Source: Nonomuraea guangzhouensis
GTDB lineage: Bacteria > Actinomycetota > Actinomycetes > Streptosporangiales > Streptosporangiaceae
Direction of reading: 5' to 3'
NCBI RefSeq assembly: GCF_019396345.1
Contig: NZ_JAHKRM010000014.1
Span: 268,649 to 332,648, forward strand
Length of the DNA: 64,000 bases
Shown here: positions 27,704 to 39,342 of the stretch, piece by piece
Position numbering within the stretch: position 1 is the stretch's first letter
How the letters are laid out: each line of letters starts with the position of its first letter
The notes under the pieces: generated by a model
Seen by the model: only the letters and a program-made list of their open reading frames with translations
Database searches by the model: none
What the model was told of the DNA's origin: nothing
Position numbers and translations under genes: made by a program

Positions 27704-29127
27704 GACCGGGCCAGCGAGGCGAACAACGTGCCGGTCAGGGCGACGGCGAACAGCAGCGCGTACGTCCGCTCGAACCCGTGCATCACCTGCCCCACCGCCA
27801 CCGGCGACAGCTTGGCCAGTGTCCCCGCGTACACCTGGGCCCGTTCGACCGGGCCGACCGAGCCTGCCAGGACGCTCAGGGACACGCCCACGCTGATCAC
27901 GATCCCCACGTTCATGATCATCACCCGGAACCCGTTCACCACCCCCAGGCTCCCGCGCGGCAGCGCCCGCATGACCTGCGTGGTGTTGCCGGTCAGGAAC
28001 GTGCCGCTCCCGCACCCGGCCACGAACAGACCGACCCCGATGATCCAGTACGGCGTGGCGGGGTCGGCCGTCAGCATCAGGATGCCCAGGCCCAGGGCGC
28101 TCATCAGCGTGCCGCCGATCGACAGGAAGTACGGGGAGATCTTCAGCGAGCCCGCGAGCGGCGAGGCCAGGGCCATGCCGACCGGCACCGGCAGCACGCT
28201 CAGCCCGGCGGTGAAGGCGTCCACGCCCCTGGCCGCCTGGAAGTACAGCGCCACGACCAGGATCAGCGCCGCGCGGGCCAGCGCATTGCAGAACGAGGCC
28301 AGGTTCGCGAAGGCCAGCAGCCGCCCGCCGAACAGCCGCAGGTCGAGCACCGGATGCGCGGCCCGGCGCTCCACCAGTACGATCAGCGGCACCAGCACCA
28401 CGAACACCGCAGCCCCGATCAGCACGGTGGGACTCGACAGCCCGGCCGAGCCCGCCTCGGACAGGGCGATCAGCGCGGCCGAGAGCGCGCCGAACAGCAG
28501 CGCGTTGCCCAGCGCGTCCACCGGTTCGCGTGGGCCACGGGGCATCTTGCGCAGGACGACCGCGCCCCAGGTCAGAGCGATCAGGCCGGCCGGCACGTTC
28601 ACCCAGAAGATCCACTGCCAGCCGGCCGTCTCCGCGATGAGGCCGCCCAGCGTCGGCCCGGCGAGCTGCGCCACGGACAGGGTGCCGATGTAGACGCCCA
28701 TGCCCTGGCTGAGCCGGTCGGGCGGGAACGCGTCGGTGATGATGACCGTGCCGTTGGCCAGGATCATCGCGGCGCCGATCGCCTGCAGCACGCGCATGGC
28801 GACCAGGAACCACACGCCCGGCGACAGCCCGGCCAGCAGCGAGGCCACGGTGAACAGCGCGAACCCCGTCAGGTAGATCTCCCGCCTGCCGAGCAGGTCG
28901 GCCACCCGCCCGAAGAACACCAGGCTCGCGGTGTTGACCAGCAGGAACGACAGCAGGATCCAGCCCGACTCGAACGCGCCGGCGTGGAAGTGCCGCACCA
29001 CCGAGGGCAGCGCGACGTTCAGCGTGCTGCCGGCGATGCCGATGAGGACGAGCCCCAGGCTCGTCACGGAACACACGCGCCAGGCATAGCGGAGACGGCT
29101 GTCGTAATCGGGGGAGACCGCGACCAT
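27664..29127 (-). CDS. second DHA2-family MFS transporter
   Basis: 487 residues from ATG 29127; a GTG nine bases upstream is an alternative. About 14 predicted spans with MFS motif 'FFGRVADLLGRREIYL' and, near span 5, 'LAGPTLGGLIAE'. In the first span, 'GSTLNVALPSVVRHF' replaces the acidic Asp-Asn seen in the exporter at 24.8 kb, so it may not use the same proton site. Substrate unknown. No dedicated regulator is adjacent; its start is 37 bases from the Crp gene, on the same strand. Confidence 0.87.
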   Translation of the reverse strand: MVAVSPDYDSRLRYAWRVCSVTSLGLVLIGIAGSTLNVALPSVVRHFHAGAFESGWILLSFLLVNTASLVFFGRVADLLGRREIYLTGFALFTVASLLAGLSPGVWFLVAMRVLQAIGAAMILANGTVIITDAFPPDRLSQGMGVYIGTLSVAQLAGPTLGGLIAETAGWQWIFWVNVPAGLIALTWGAVVLRKMPRGPREPVDALGNALLFGALSAALIALSEAGSAGLSSPTVLIGAAVFVVLVPLIVLVERRAAHPVLDLRLFGGRLLAFANLASFCNALARAALILVVALYFQAARGVDAFTAGLSVLPVPVGMALASPLAGSLKISPYFLSIGGTLMSALGLGILMLTADPATPYWIIGVGLFVAGCGSGTFLTGNTTQVMRALPRGSLGVVNGFRVMIMNVGIVISVGVSLSVLAGSVGPVERAQVYAGTLAKLSPVAVGQVMHGFERTYALLFAVALTGTLFASLARSQSAAASLDSTSR

Positions 29128-29173
29128 GCCCTCCACTATGACGTACGACGTACGTCCGATTTGTCGCAGGTGG

Positions 29174-29836
29174 TCACCTGGCCCGCTTGCGCAGCCCTTC
29201 GAGATCGTGGATCACCACGCGCCGCCGCCCGGTCTCGATCAGCCCACGGTCGCGCAGCGTCCGCAGCGCCTTGCTGACCGCCTCGCGCGAGGCCCCGGTC
29301 CACCCGGCCAGCTCGTCCTGCGAGAGCGGCAGCGCCACGCGTACGCCGCTGTTGGTCTTCTCGCCGTAACGCTCGGCCAGCTCGATCAGCCTGGTCGCCA
29401 CCCGGCCCGTGGTGTCGAACGCGCCGTACTCGATCCGCTTCCTGTCGGCGTCGCGCAGCCGCCCCGTGACGAGCTGCATGAGCAGTACGGCGATGCGCCC
29501 GTGCTCCTGCAGGAACGCGGGGAAGTCGCGGATCACCATGCCCGCGATCGGCTCCAGCGCGGTGACCGTGGCCGAACGCGGGGAGCCGTCGATGGCCGAC
29601 ATCTCGCCGAGCAGCGCGCCCGGCCCCCGTACGGCCAGGACGACCTCGGTGCCGCTGCTCGTGTGCGACGACACCTTCACCCGGCCCTCGGTCAGCACGA
29701 GCACCCAGTCGGAGGTGTCGCCCTCGCTCATCACGGTCGTTCCGCGATCCCACCTGCGCGGGCGTCCCGCCGTGCGCATCTCCTCGACCTCGTCGGCTGT
29801 GAGCATGGAGAGGAACTCGCCGGGATCTGGGTTCAT
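29174..29836 (-). CDS. Crp/Fnr-family transcriptional regulator
   Basis: 220 residues. N-terminal cyclic-nucleotide-binding beta-roll (about 1-130; 'GPGALLGEMSAIDGSPRSATVTALEP', with the Glu and the Arg-Ser-Ala-Thr of the phosphate-binding cassette), then the C-helix and a Crp-type HTH ('LSQDELAGWTGASREAVSKAL'). The conserved R-S-A-T suggests real cAMP or cGMP binding. It lies 32 bases downstream of a membrane nucleotidyl cyclase gene on the same strand, so sensor and receptor appear to be made together. Confidence 0.92.
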   Translation of the reverse strand: MNPDPGEFLSMLTADEVEEMRTAGRPRRWDRGTTVMSEGDTSDWVLVLTEGRVKVSSHTSSGTEVVLAVRGPGALLGEMSAIDGSPRSATVTALEPIAGMVIRDFPAFLQEHGRIAVLLMQLVTGRLRDADRKRIEYGAFDTTGRVATRLIELAERYGEKTNSGVRVALPLSQDELAGWTGASREAVSKALRTLRDRGLIETGRRRVVIHDLEGLRKRAR

Positions 29837-29868
29837 GCGCCGATTATGTCGGTACGAACACCGCCCAT

Positions 29869-31893
29869 CTAGGTCAAGGACGTCAGAACGTAGGCACCCA
29901 CGAGTTCTTCCTTGCCCTTGAGGCTCAGCTTGCCCAGAGAGTTCACCGTGACGCCGGCACCCAGTTGCCTGCGGGTCGTCTCGCCGATCACCACCGTGCC
30001 CGGTTCGGCGAGGCCCTGCAGCCTGGCGGCCACGTTCACGCAGTCGCCCATCGCGTTGAAGCCGCGCAGCTCCGGGCTGCCGATGTTGCCGACCAGGGCG
30101 GGACCGGTGTTGACGCCGACGCGGAACGTCGGCCACGCCTCCGCGTCCTCCCGCTTCCAGGCGATCTCCTCGGCCACCTCGGCGGCGGCCTCCTGCATGG
30201 CCAGGGCCGCCCGGCAGGCCGCCCTGGCGTGGCCGGTCTGCGTGGCCGGGGCGTTGAACAGGGCGAGCAGCGCGTCGCCGACGAACTGCACGATCGTGCC
30301 GCCGTTGGTCAGGATGCAGGGCACCGCGGCCGTGTGATAGCGGTTGAGCATCTCGACGATCTCGCCGGGCGTGACCCGCTCAGAGAACGTGGTGAAGCCC
30401 TTGAGGTCGGCGAAGAGCGCGGTGAGCTCCTTCATCTGGCCGCCGAGCGCCGCCTGGGCGGGGTCGGCGAGCAGGGCGGCGGCCACGTCGGGCGACATGT
30501 ACTGCCGGAACAGGGTGTTGAGCTCCTGGTAGAGACGGGCGTTCTCGAGGGAGATCGAGAGCTGCCCGGCCAGGGTGGCGGCCAGCGCCTCGTCCTGCGA
30601 CGTGCGGCCGACCGGCACCTCCAGCACGCCCGCCAGGTGGCCCTTGACGGTCAGCGGGAAGGCGAACAGGTTGTCGCGCCTGATCGGGGCGTCGCCGGAG
30701 AACTCGTACTCGCGCGAGCCGATCTGCGTCCTGCCGTCGGCGACCAGGCCGATCCGCACGTCGCCGTACGCCTGGCGGACGCGTTCCAGTGCGGAGGCCA
30801 GGAGGTCGGTCTCGGACAGGTGCACGCGGGTCTGGGCGCTCACCGCCACCAGAGCGCCCAATCGCTGGGAGAGCTCGCGCTCGCTGGCCAGCGCCTCGCC
30901 GGCCCGGTCGAGGATCGCGGTCTGCCCCTCGGTGAGCCGGAACTTGCCCGACAGCCGGGTCGCCGCCAGCGGCTCGCCGCGCCGTACGTGCTCGACCAAC
31001 TCCTCCAGGACCTCGTCGTACTGCCGCTGGATGCGGGCCACGGTCGCCGACAGCGCCACCGAGTCGAACAGCCCGGCGCTCGACCCCTCACGCATGAACT
31101 GCAGGTACGCGCTGTAGGCGACGAAGACGAAGGCCAGCGTCAGCAGGAAGTGCCACTCCCACCAGGACAGGTGCCAGTTGAGCTGCGACATCCCGGCGAT
31201 CATGGCCTCGGCGAGCAGCGCGTAGGCGGTGATCAGGCTGACCAGCATGGCCGACGGCCGCTGCCTGTGCAGCTGGAACATCATCACGCTGGCCGCGCCG
31301 TACAGGCCCAGGCCCGGCAGCGACAACCAGACGAGCCAGTCGACCGGCTCCTTGAGCGGTGGCTCGCTGAGCGGCGTCAGCCCCGGGACCAGCGAGGCCA
31401 CTCCCCAGAGGATCATGAACCCGAAGAGCACGCCCCGGATGACGTGCTGGGACTTCAGTACGGTCGCCGCCGCCCGCTCGCCCAGCGGAAAGGCCGAGAC
31501 GAACGCGAACGCCGAGGCGATCGTGAGCCCGACCTGCTGCCCGAGGTCGAACCCCATCGATCCGGTGGGCAGGATGATCTGCGGCGTGGCCATGCCGTGC
31601 AGGAAGAAGAACCCGGCGCTGGCCAGGAACACCATGGAGACCAGGAAGAGCCGGGCGTCCTGCCGTCTGCGTGACGCTTCGCTGATCATGGTGCCGAGCA
31701 CCACGTTGAGGCCGGCCACCGCGATGATCATCCAGAAGTGGCTGGAGTGGTGCTCCCACATGATGTTGAGGTGGTCCTGGGCCAGCAGCAGCCAGAGGCC
31801 GAGCAGCGGCAGGACCAGATGGATGGCCCAGACCACCCCGCGCACCGGCTGCGTGGCAGGAGGGAGGTAGGGACTGGCGGTCGGCAAGGTCAT
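29869..31893 (-). CDS. membrane class III nucleotidyl (adenylate/guanylate) cyclase with GAF-like domain
   Basis: 674 residues. Seven or eight membrane spans (about 20-265) form a sensor-like module, then a helical linker, a GAF-like domain (about 350-455) and a class III cyclase domain (about 485-674). Metal ligands are D496 ('FADLKGF') and D540 ('VGDALLALF'); transition-state residues are N620 and R624 ('VNVAARL'). The purine-selecting position that is Lys in typical adenylate cyclases is Gln536 ('VQFVGD'), while D617 is retained. GGAGG directly abuts the ATG, so the start is uncertain by some residues. Co-directional with the Crp gene. It makes cAMP or possibly cGMP. Confidence 0.9.
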   Translation of the reverse strand: MTLPTASPYLPPATQPVRGVVWAIHLVLPLLGLWLLLAQDHLNIMWEHHSSHFWMIIAVAGLNVVLGTMISEASRRRQDARLFLVSMVFLASAGFFFLHGMATPQIILPTGSMGFDLGQQVGLTIASAFAFVSAFPLGERAAATVLKSQHVIRGVLFGFMILWGVASLVPGLTPLSEPPLKEPVDWLVWLSLPGLGLYGAASVMMFQLHRQRPSAMLVSLITAYALLAEAMIAGMSQLNWHLSWWEWHFLLTLAFVFVAYSAYLQFMREGSSAGLFDSVALSATVARIQRQYDEVLEELVEHVRRGEPLAATRLSGKFRLTEGQTAILDRAGEALASERELSQRLGALVAVSAQTRVHLSETDLLASALERVRQAYGDVRIGLVADGRTQIGSREYEFSGDAPIRRDNLFAFPLTVKGHLAGVLEVPVGRTSQDEALAATLAGQLSISLENARLYQELNTLFRQYMSPDVAAALLADPAQAALGGQMKELTALFADLKGFTTFSERVTPGEIVEMLNRYHTAAVPCILTNGGTIVQFVGDALLALFNAPATQTGHARAACRAALAMQEAAAEVAEEIAWKREDAEAWPTFRVGVNTGPALVGNIGSPELRGFNAMGDCVNVAARLQGLAEPGTVVIGETTRRQLGAGVTVNSLGKLSLKGKEELVGAYVLTSLT

Positions 31894-32017
31894 CCTCCGT
31901 GGAGTACGTGCGCCCCCGAACAGTCCCGATTATCCACGGCCGACAGGGCCTACGACTGCGTCCTTTTCCCCACAGCCGACTTTCATGACTCGTCAAGTAG
32001 CGTCATACGCATTGTCG

Positions 32018-32030
32018 CGTGATGAACACG
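32018..32030. promoter_or_regulatory. CGTG-N5-CACG dyad, weak Crp-like site
   Basis: A dyad in the 223-base gap between the divergent cyclase and collagen-like genes. Actinobacterial Crp sites are GTG-N6-CAC, and this has a five-base spacer, so the assignment is tentative. Confidence 0.25.
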
Positions 32031-32056
32031 TTATGTAGTTCTTGTCATCCCTTGGA

Positions 32057-32069
32057 ACGTTTGAAACGT
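32057..32069. promoter_or_regulatory. perfect 13-bp palindrome upstream of collagen-like gene
   Basis: ACGTTT-G-AAACGT, 47 bases before the GTG at 32117. A GGAAC element (32054-32058), which resembles an ECF sigma -35 box, overlaps its left arm. Candidate operator or promoter. Confidence 0.45.
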
Positions 32070-32116
32070 GATTCTCATGCTCACCCTGAGCAACACACGT
32101 TCCTCGGAGGAAACCC

Positions 32117-33007
32117 GTGGCTATCAAGATTCGCGGTGGGCGCACGCTCACCCTCGCCACTGTCGGCGCACTGGCCGTGTCGCTCCTCGCCGTCGGCGGA
32201 GTCGCCACCGCGTCGTCGGCGGGAGAGGTGTACGCCTGCGTGCACAAGAAGTCGCGGTACGTCCGCATCCTCAACCCCACCACTCCGTGCAAGAAGACGG
32301 AGATCCGGATGGTGATCGGTGGCGGCGGTCAGTCGACGACCACGATCACGGAGGGCACCAAGGGCGACACCGGCCCGCAGGGCCCGAAGGGTGACACCGG
32401 CCTCCAGGGCAGGCAGGGCTTCCCCGGTAAGAACGGCAAGAACGGCAAGGATGGCCTGCCGGGCAAGGACGGCCTTCCGGGTAAGAACGGCACCGACGGC
32501 AAGGACGGCCTGCCCGGCAAGAACGGCACCGACGGCGTCGACGGCAAGGACGGCAAGGACGGCCTGCCGGGCAAGGTCGGTGCCGATGGCAAGGACGGCA
32601 AGGACGGTCTGAACGGTAAGGACGGCAAGGACGGCGCCGACGGCAAGAACGGGCTCCCGGGCAAGGACGGCGCCGACGGCAAGAACGGCAAGGACGGCCT
32701 GCCCGGTAAGGACGGCAAGGACGGCAAGGACGGCGTCGACGGTAAGGGCATCACCTACACGACCTACACCCGTTCGAACTCCTTCAGCTCCGGCAGCGGC
32801 TCCGTCTCCTGCACCAGCGGCGACGTCGCGACCGGCGGCGGCTTCTCCATCAACGGCGGTGGCAACGTCACCAGCAGCGCCCCCAACGGGGGGTCGGGCT
32901 GGTCGGTCACCGCGGTCAAGGACGACAACAACAACGTGGCCACCCAGAGCAGCGGCAACCACGGCGTGAGCGGCACCGTCTACGTGGTCTGCCTCAAGAA
33001 GTCCTGA
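32117..33007 (+). CDS. secreted collagen-like (Gly-X-Y) protein
   Basis: 296 residues; GTG start with GGAGGAAA upstream. A signal peptide (about 1-35, ending near TASSA) is followed by a small Cys-pair domain (C41...C58). An uninterrupted run of 43 Gly-X-Y triplets then covers residues 80-208. It is dominated by GKD, GKN, GLP and GAD; Lys-Asp pairing can stabilise triple helices without hydroxyproline. The C-terminal 85 residues form a Ser/Gly/Asn-rich domain with Cys ('VSCTSGD', 'YVVCLKKS'), probably a trimer-forming or surface domain. No sortase motif or membrane anchor, so it is probably released or loosely wall-bound. Role unknown: adhesion or aggregation is a guess. Confidence 0.92.
   Translation: MAIKIRGGRTLTLATVGALAVSLLAVGGVATASSAGEVYACVHKKSRYVRILNPTTPCKKTEIRMVIGGGGQSTTTITEGTKGDTGPQGPKGDTGLQGRQGFPGKNGKNGKDGLPGKDGLPGKNGTDGKDGLPGKNGTDGVDGKDGKDGLPGKVGADGKDGKDGLNGKDGKDGADGKNGLPGKDGADGKNGKDGLPGKDGKDGKDGVDGKGITYTTYTRSNSFSSGSGSVSCTSGDVATGGGFSINGGGNVTSSAPNGGSGWSVTAVKDDNNNVATQSSGNHGVSGTVYVVCLKKS
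32354..32740 (+). repeat. Gly-X-Y coding repeat
   Basis: The DNA for residues 80-208 of the collagen-like protein is built of 9-base multiples such as GGCAAGGACGGC, with many near-identical copies. It is coding, in frame throughout. Such tracts can expand or contract by slippage or recombination. Confidence 0.85.
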
Positions 33008-33017
33008 CACACCGAAC

Positions 33018-33043
33018 GAGGGCCGGTGCGATCACCGGCCCTC
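33018..33043. terminator. bidirectional hairpin between collagen-like gene and purL
   Basis: GAGGGCCGGT (33018-33027) pairs perfectly with ACCGGCCCTC (33034-33043) across a 6-base loop. It lies ten bases after one stop and ten before the opposing purL stop. No T tract, as is common in high-GC actinomycetes. Confidence 0.8.
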
Positions 33044-33053
33044 GCGCGAAACC

Positions 33054-35980
<2,927 letters not shown>

Positions 35981-36116
35981 GTCTTGCGTCTCCTCCAGCG
36001 TTTCGTGGTGTGCACAGCAAGGCTATCTGGTGCTCGTCCATGCCACTCAACGGCGTCACGCACACACGCCTGGAGACGGGCCGTCGGGACGGCCCGTTGC
36101 GGGGTTGAGAGTTCGG

Positions 36117-36554
36117 CTAGACCGCGGCCAGCTCGCGGGAGCGGCGGTTCGCCGTTTCCTCCCAGGCGAGGGTCTTGCGGAGGTGGACCGTGGTGCCACG
36201 GCCGGGAGTGATGCCGAAGGAGATCTCATCCACGACCGAGCGCATGATCAGCAGGCCGCGGCCGTTCTCGGTGTCGGGGGGTGGAAAGGTCAGGGGCATC
36301 GAGGGGATGCCGACGCCGTTGTCGACGACGCGTACATCGCAGCGGCCGGAGCCGATCGAGGCCGTGACCTCGTAACGGTTGGCCGGGCCGCCGTGGCGTA
36401 CCGCGTTGGAGCACGCCTCGGAGACCGCGAGCAGCATGTCGGAGATGCACGCCTCGCTCACGTTGAGCGAACGCATCGCATCTCCCAGCACTCGCCTGAC
36501 CATCGGTATGCCGATCGCATCCCGGGGCAGCGCCAACGAGAACTCAATATCCAC
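36117..36554 (-). CDS. RsbW-like anti-sigma factor kinase (HATPase)
   Basis: 145 residues from GTG 36554, with GGAGGAG about six bases upstream. Gyrase/HSP90/histidine-kinase ATPase fold: N-box 'VSEACSNAVRHGG', G1 'VDNGVGIPS', G2 'NGRGLLIM'. Such single-domain proteins bind a sigma factor and phosphorylate an anti-sigma antagonist, or act alone in signalling. No sigma or antagonist gene is adjacent. Its place between purS and purQ, all on one strand, is unusual; gaps of 171 and 136 bases leave room for its own promoter. Confidence 0.88.
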   Translation of the reverse strand: MDIEFSLALPRDAIGIPMVRRVLGDAMRSLNVSEACISDMLLAVSEACSNAVRHGGPANRYEVTASIGSGRCDVRVVDNGVGIPSMPLTFPPPDTENGRGLLIMRSVVDEISFGITPGRGTTVHLRKTLAWEETANRRSRELAAV

Positions 36555-36725
36555 CGGACTCCTCCGGGCTCCGGAATGTCACCTGGAGTAGGTTTCCCCG
36601 TGAAATCGGGGCTAACCGCAAAATCACGTTGTTGTTATTTAGTGTTGGCAAGCTCGTGGCATTGTGGCACGCCCGAACCGGACTTTAGCCGGTCGCGGGT
36701 ATTTCCAGGCGTCAAATGTGCCGTT

Positions 36726-36971
36726 CTACGGTTCGACGCGCACGGTGTAGTCCTCGATGACGGTGTTGGCCAGCAGGGTCTCGGCCATCTTTCGGACGTC
36801 CGCAAGTGCCGCCTCGTCGGCCGGCCCCTCCAGGTCGACCTCGAAGCGCTTGCCCTGGCGTACGGCTGCGACTCCGGAGAAGCCCAGCCTGGGCAGTGCG
36901 CGGGCGATGGCCTGGCCCTGCGGATCAAGAATCTCGGGCTTCAGCATGACGTCTACGATGACGCGCGCCAC
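36726..36971 (-). CDS. purS: phosphoribosylformylglycinamidine synthase subunit PurS
   Basis: 81 residues; the small bridging subunit of the PurLQS complex, carrying ammonia from PurQ to PurL. 'MLKPEILDPQGQAIARALPRLGF' and 'ETLLANTVIEDYTV' are family signatures. The start is GTG 36971, seven bases after AGGAGGAA. Upstream of purQ/purL on the same strand, but separated from them by the RsbW-like gene. Confidence 0.95.
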   Translation of the reverse strand: MARVIVDVMLKPEILDPQGQAIARALPRLGFSGVAAVRQGKRFEVDLEGPADEAALADVRKMAETLLANTVIEDYTVRVEP

Positions 36972-37198
36972 TGCGTTCCTCCTGGATGCGGCGGGAGTTG
37001 GGAAAGCCAGCCTACCGGCGCGTGTGGCAGGCAACACAACGGGAAGTGGGAGGGGATGGGGGCTTGCGCGAAGGGCTGTGACGTCTGCCACGATGTCCCC
37101 AAACGCGTACGAACCACCACCACATGGTCCGACGCTCGAAAGGCTGGCCTAAGGTGGCAACCCCATCGACCCCGGCCCTGACCGCACAGGAGTGGCAC

Positions 37199-38290
37199 GT
37201 GACACTCGACGCCTCTCGTGGTGCGCAAGCACCCCCGGAGCTCGTCCAGCTCCTCACCCCCGAGGGTGAGCGGGTCGAGCATCCCGACTACGACATCGAT
37301 CTCAAGCCAGAAGAGGTCAGGTCCCTCTATCGCGACCTCGTGCTCGTCCGGCGCATCGACCTGGAGGCCGTCGCGCTGCAGCGGCAGGGCGAGCTCGGCA
37401 TCTGGGCGTCGCTGCTCGGCCAGGAGGCCGCGCAGATCGGCTCCGGCCGGGCGCTGACCGACGCGGACATGGCCTTCCCCACCTACCGTGAGCACGGAGT
37501 GGCCTGGTGCCGTGACGTCGACCCGGTGAAGCTGCTCGGCCTGTTCCGCGGGGTGAACCATGGTGGATGGGACCCCAAGGAGCACAACTTCCACCTGTAC
37601 ACGATCGTGATCGGCAGCCAGACCCTGCACGCTGTCGGCTACGCGATGGGCGTCCAGCGCGACGACGCGACAGCGGCCGTGATCGCCTACTTCGGCGACG
37701 GCGCCAGCTCCCAGGGCGACGTGAACGAGTCATTCGTCTGGGCCAGCGTGTTCAACGCGCCGATCGTGTTCTTCTGCCAGAACAACCAGTGGGCCATCTC
37801 CGAGCCGCTGGAGAAGCAGAGCCGCATCCCCCTCTACCGCCGGGCCTCCGGGTTCGGCTTCCCCGGCATCCGGGTCGACGGCAACGACGTGTTCGCCTGC
37901 CTCGCCGTGACCAAGCAGGCGCTCAAGAACGCCCGCGAAGGCCAGGGCCCGGTGCTCATCGAGGCGTTCACGTACCGGATGGGCGCCCACACCACCACGG
38001 ACGACCCGACGCGCTACCGCGTGGCGAGCGAGCTGGAGGCGTGGAAGCTCAAGGACCCGATCGAGCGGGTCAAGGCGTACCTGTTCAAGAACGAGTTCGC
38101 CGACCAGGCCTTCTTCGACTCGGTCGAGGGCGAGGCCGACCAGCTCGGCGCCGACCTGCGCAGGCGCTGCCTGGCGATGCCCGACCCCGAACCGCTCGAC
38201 ATCTTCGACCACGTGTACGCCGAGCCGCACGCGCTGATCGACGAGGAACGCGCCCAGTACGCCGCTTACCTGGAGGGCTTCAGTGAGTGA
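37199..38290 (+). CDS. pdhA: 2-oxoacid dehydrogenase complex E1 alpha subunit
   Basis: 363 residues. Thiamine-diphosphate subunit that decarboxylates pyruvate or branched-chain 2-oxoacids. ThDP-binding motif runs from 'GDGASSQGD' to 'QNNQWA'; 'FTYRMGAHTTTDDP' is the phosphorylation-loop region of the branched-chain/pyruvate type. Start GTG 37199 has AGGAG six bases upstream; longer in-frame starts lack this. First gene of the E1alpha-E1beta-E2 operon. Pyruvate versus branched-chain specificity cannot be fixed from sequence; valine dehydrogenase in the window makes branched-chain acids plausible (bkdA). Confidence 0.9.
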   Translation: MTLDASRGAQAPPELVQLLTPEGERVEHPDYDIDLKPEEVRSLYRDLVLVRRIDLEAVALQRQGELGIWASLLGQEAAQIGSGRALTDADMAFPTYREHGVAWCRDVDPVKLLGLFRGVNHGGWDPKEHNFHLYTIVIGSQTLHAVGYAMGVQRDDATAAVIAYFGDGASSQGDVNESFVWASVFNAPIVFFCQNNQWAISEPLEKQSRIPLYRRASGFGFPGIRVDGNDVFACLAVTKQALKNAREGQGPVLIEAFTYRMGAHTTTDDPTRYRVASELEAWKLKDPIERVKAYLFKNEFADQAFFDSVEGEADQLGADLRRRCLAMPDPEPLDIFDHVYAEPHALIDEERAQYAAYLEGFSE

Positions 38291-38350
38291 GCGAAGCGAG
38301 CGAACCAATAAGCACAGCATGACTCTCATGCCGCCGACGAAGGAGGCGTC

Positions 38351-39331
38351 ATGAGCGTGCTCAGCCTGTCCAAGGCGCTCAACGAGGGCATGCGCAAGGC
38401 CATGGAGGACGACCCCAAGGTCCTCATCATGGGCGAGGACGTCGGCAAGCTCGGCGGCGTGTTCCGCGTCACCGACGGCCTGCAGAAGGACTTCGGCGAG
38501 GACCGGGTCATCGACACCCCGCTGGCCGAGTCGGGCATCATCGGCACCGCGATCGGTCTGGCGCTGCGCGGCTACCGGCCGGTGTGCGAGATCCAGTTCG
38601 ACGGCTTCGTATTCCCCGCGGCCGACCAGATCATCACCCAGCTCGCCAAGATGCCGATGCGCTCGCTCGGCGCGATCAAGCTGCCCGTGGTCGTACGCAT
38701 CCCCTGCGGCGGCGGCATCGGCGCGGTCGAGCACCACAGCGAGTCCCCCGAGGCGTACTTCACGCACACCGCCGGGCTGCGCGTGGTGGCCTGCTCCAAC
38801 CCGGCCGACGCCTACACGATGATCCAGCAGGCCATCCGCTGCGAAGACCCGGTCATCTTCTTCGAGCCCAAGCGGCGCTACTGGGAGAAGGCCGAGGTCG
38901 ACACCGTCGACACCGACTGGTGGACGCCCCTCGACCGGGGCCGGACCGTGCGCCAGGGCACCGACATCACGCTGATCGCCTATGGCCCGATGGTGAAGAC
39001 CTGCCTGGAGGCCGCCACGGCCGCCGAGGCCGACGGGCGCTCGGTCGAGGTCATCGACCTGCGCTCGCTCAACCCGCTCGACGCGCCGCTGGTCATGGAC
39101 TCGGTACGCCGTACCGGCCGGGCCGTGGTGGTGCACGAGGCGCCGGTCAACAGCGGCTTCGGCGCCGAGCTGGCGGCCCGGATCACCGAGCAGTGCTTCT
39201 ATCGGCTTGAGTCGCCGGTGCTGCGCGTCGGCGGCTTCTCCACGCCTTACCCCCCGTCGAAGCTGGAGGAGCACTACCTGCCCGACCTGGACAGAGTGCT
39301 CGACGCCGTCGACCGTGCCTTCGGCTACTGA
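38351..39331 (+). CDS. pdhB: 2-oxoacid dehydrogenase complex E1 beta subunit
   Basis: 326 residues. Transketolase-like beta subunit forming an alpha2-beta2 E1 with the preceding gene. Visible: 'GEDVGKLGGVFRVTDGL', 'DTPLAESGIIGTAIGLALRG', 'PVCEIQFDGFV' and 'VEHHSESPEAYFTHTAGLRVV'. The ATG follows GAAGGAGG. A 60-base spacer after the E1alpha stop contains the string GAGCGAAGCGAGCGAA. Confidence 0.94.
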   Translation: MSVLSLSKALNEGMRKAMEDDPKVLIMGEDVGKLGGVFRVTDGLQKDFGEDRVIDTPLAESGIIGTAIGLALRGYRPVCEIQFDGFVFPAADQIITQLAKMPMRSLGAIKLPVVVRIPCGGGIGAVEHHSESPEAYFTHTAGLRVVACSNPADAYTMIQQAIRCEDPVIFFEPKRRYWEKAEVDTVDTDWWTPLDRGRTVRQGTDITLIAYGPMVKTCLEAATAAEADGRSVEVIDLRSLNPLDAPLVMDSVRRTGRAVVVHEAPVNSGFGAELAARITEQCFYRLESPVLRVGGFSTPYPPSKLEEHYLPDLDRVLDAVDRAFGY

Positions 39332-39342
39332 GGAGGGGCCTC

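Noticed and set aside
32354..32740. Short regular repeats that could be read as a CRISPR array
   Set aside because: Repeats are 9-base codon triplet multiples in one continuous Gly-X-Y frame; no spacers.
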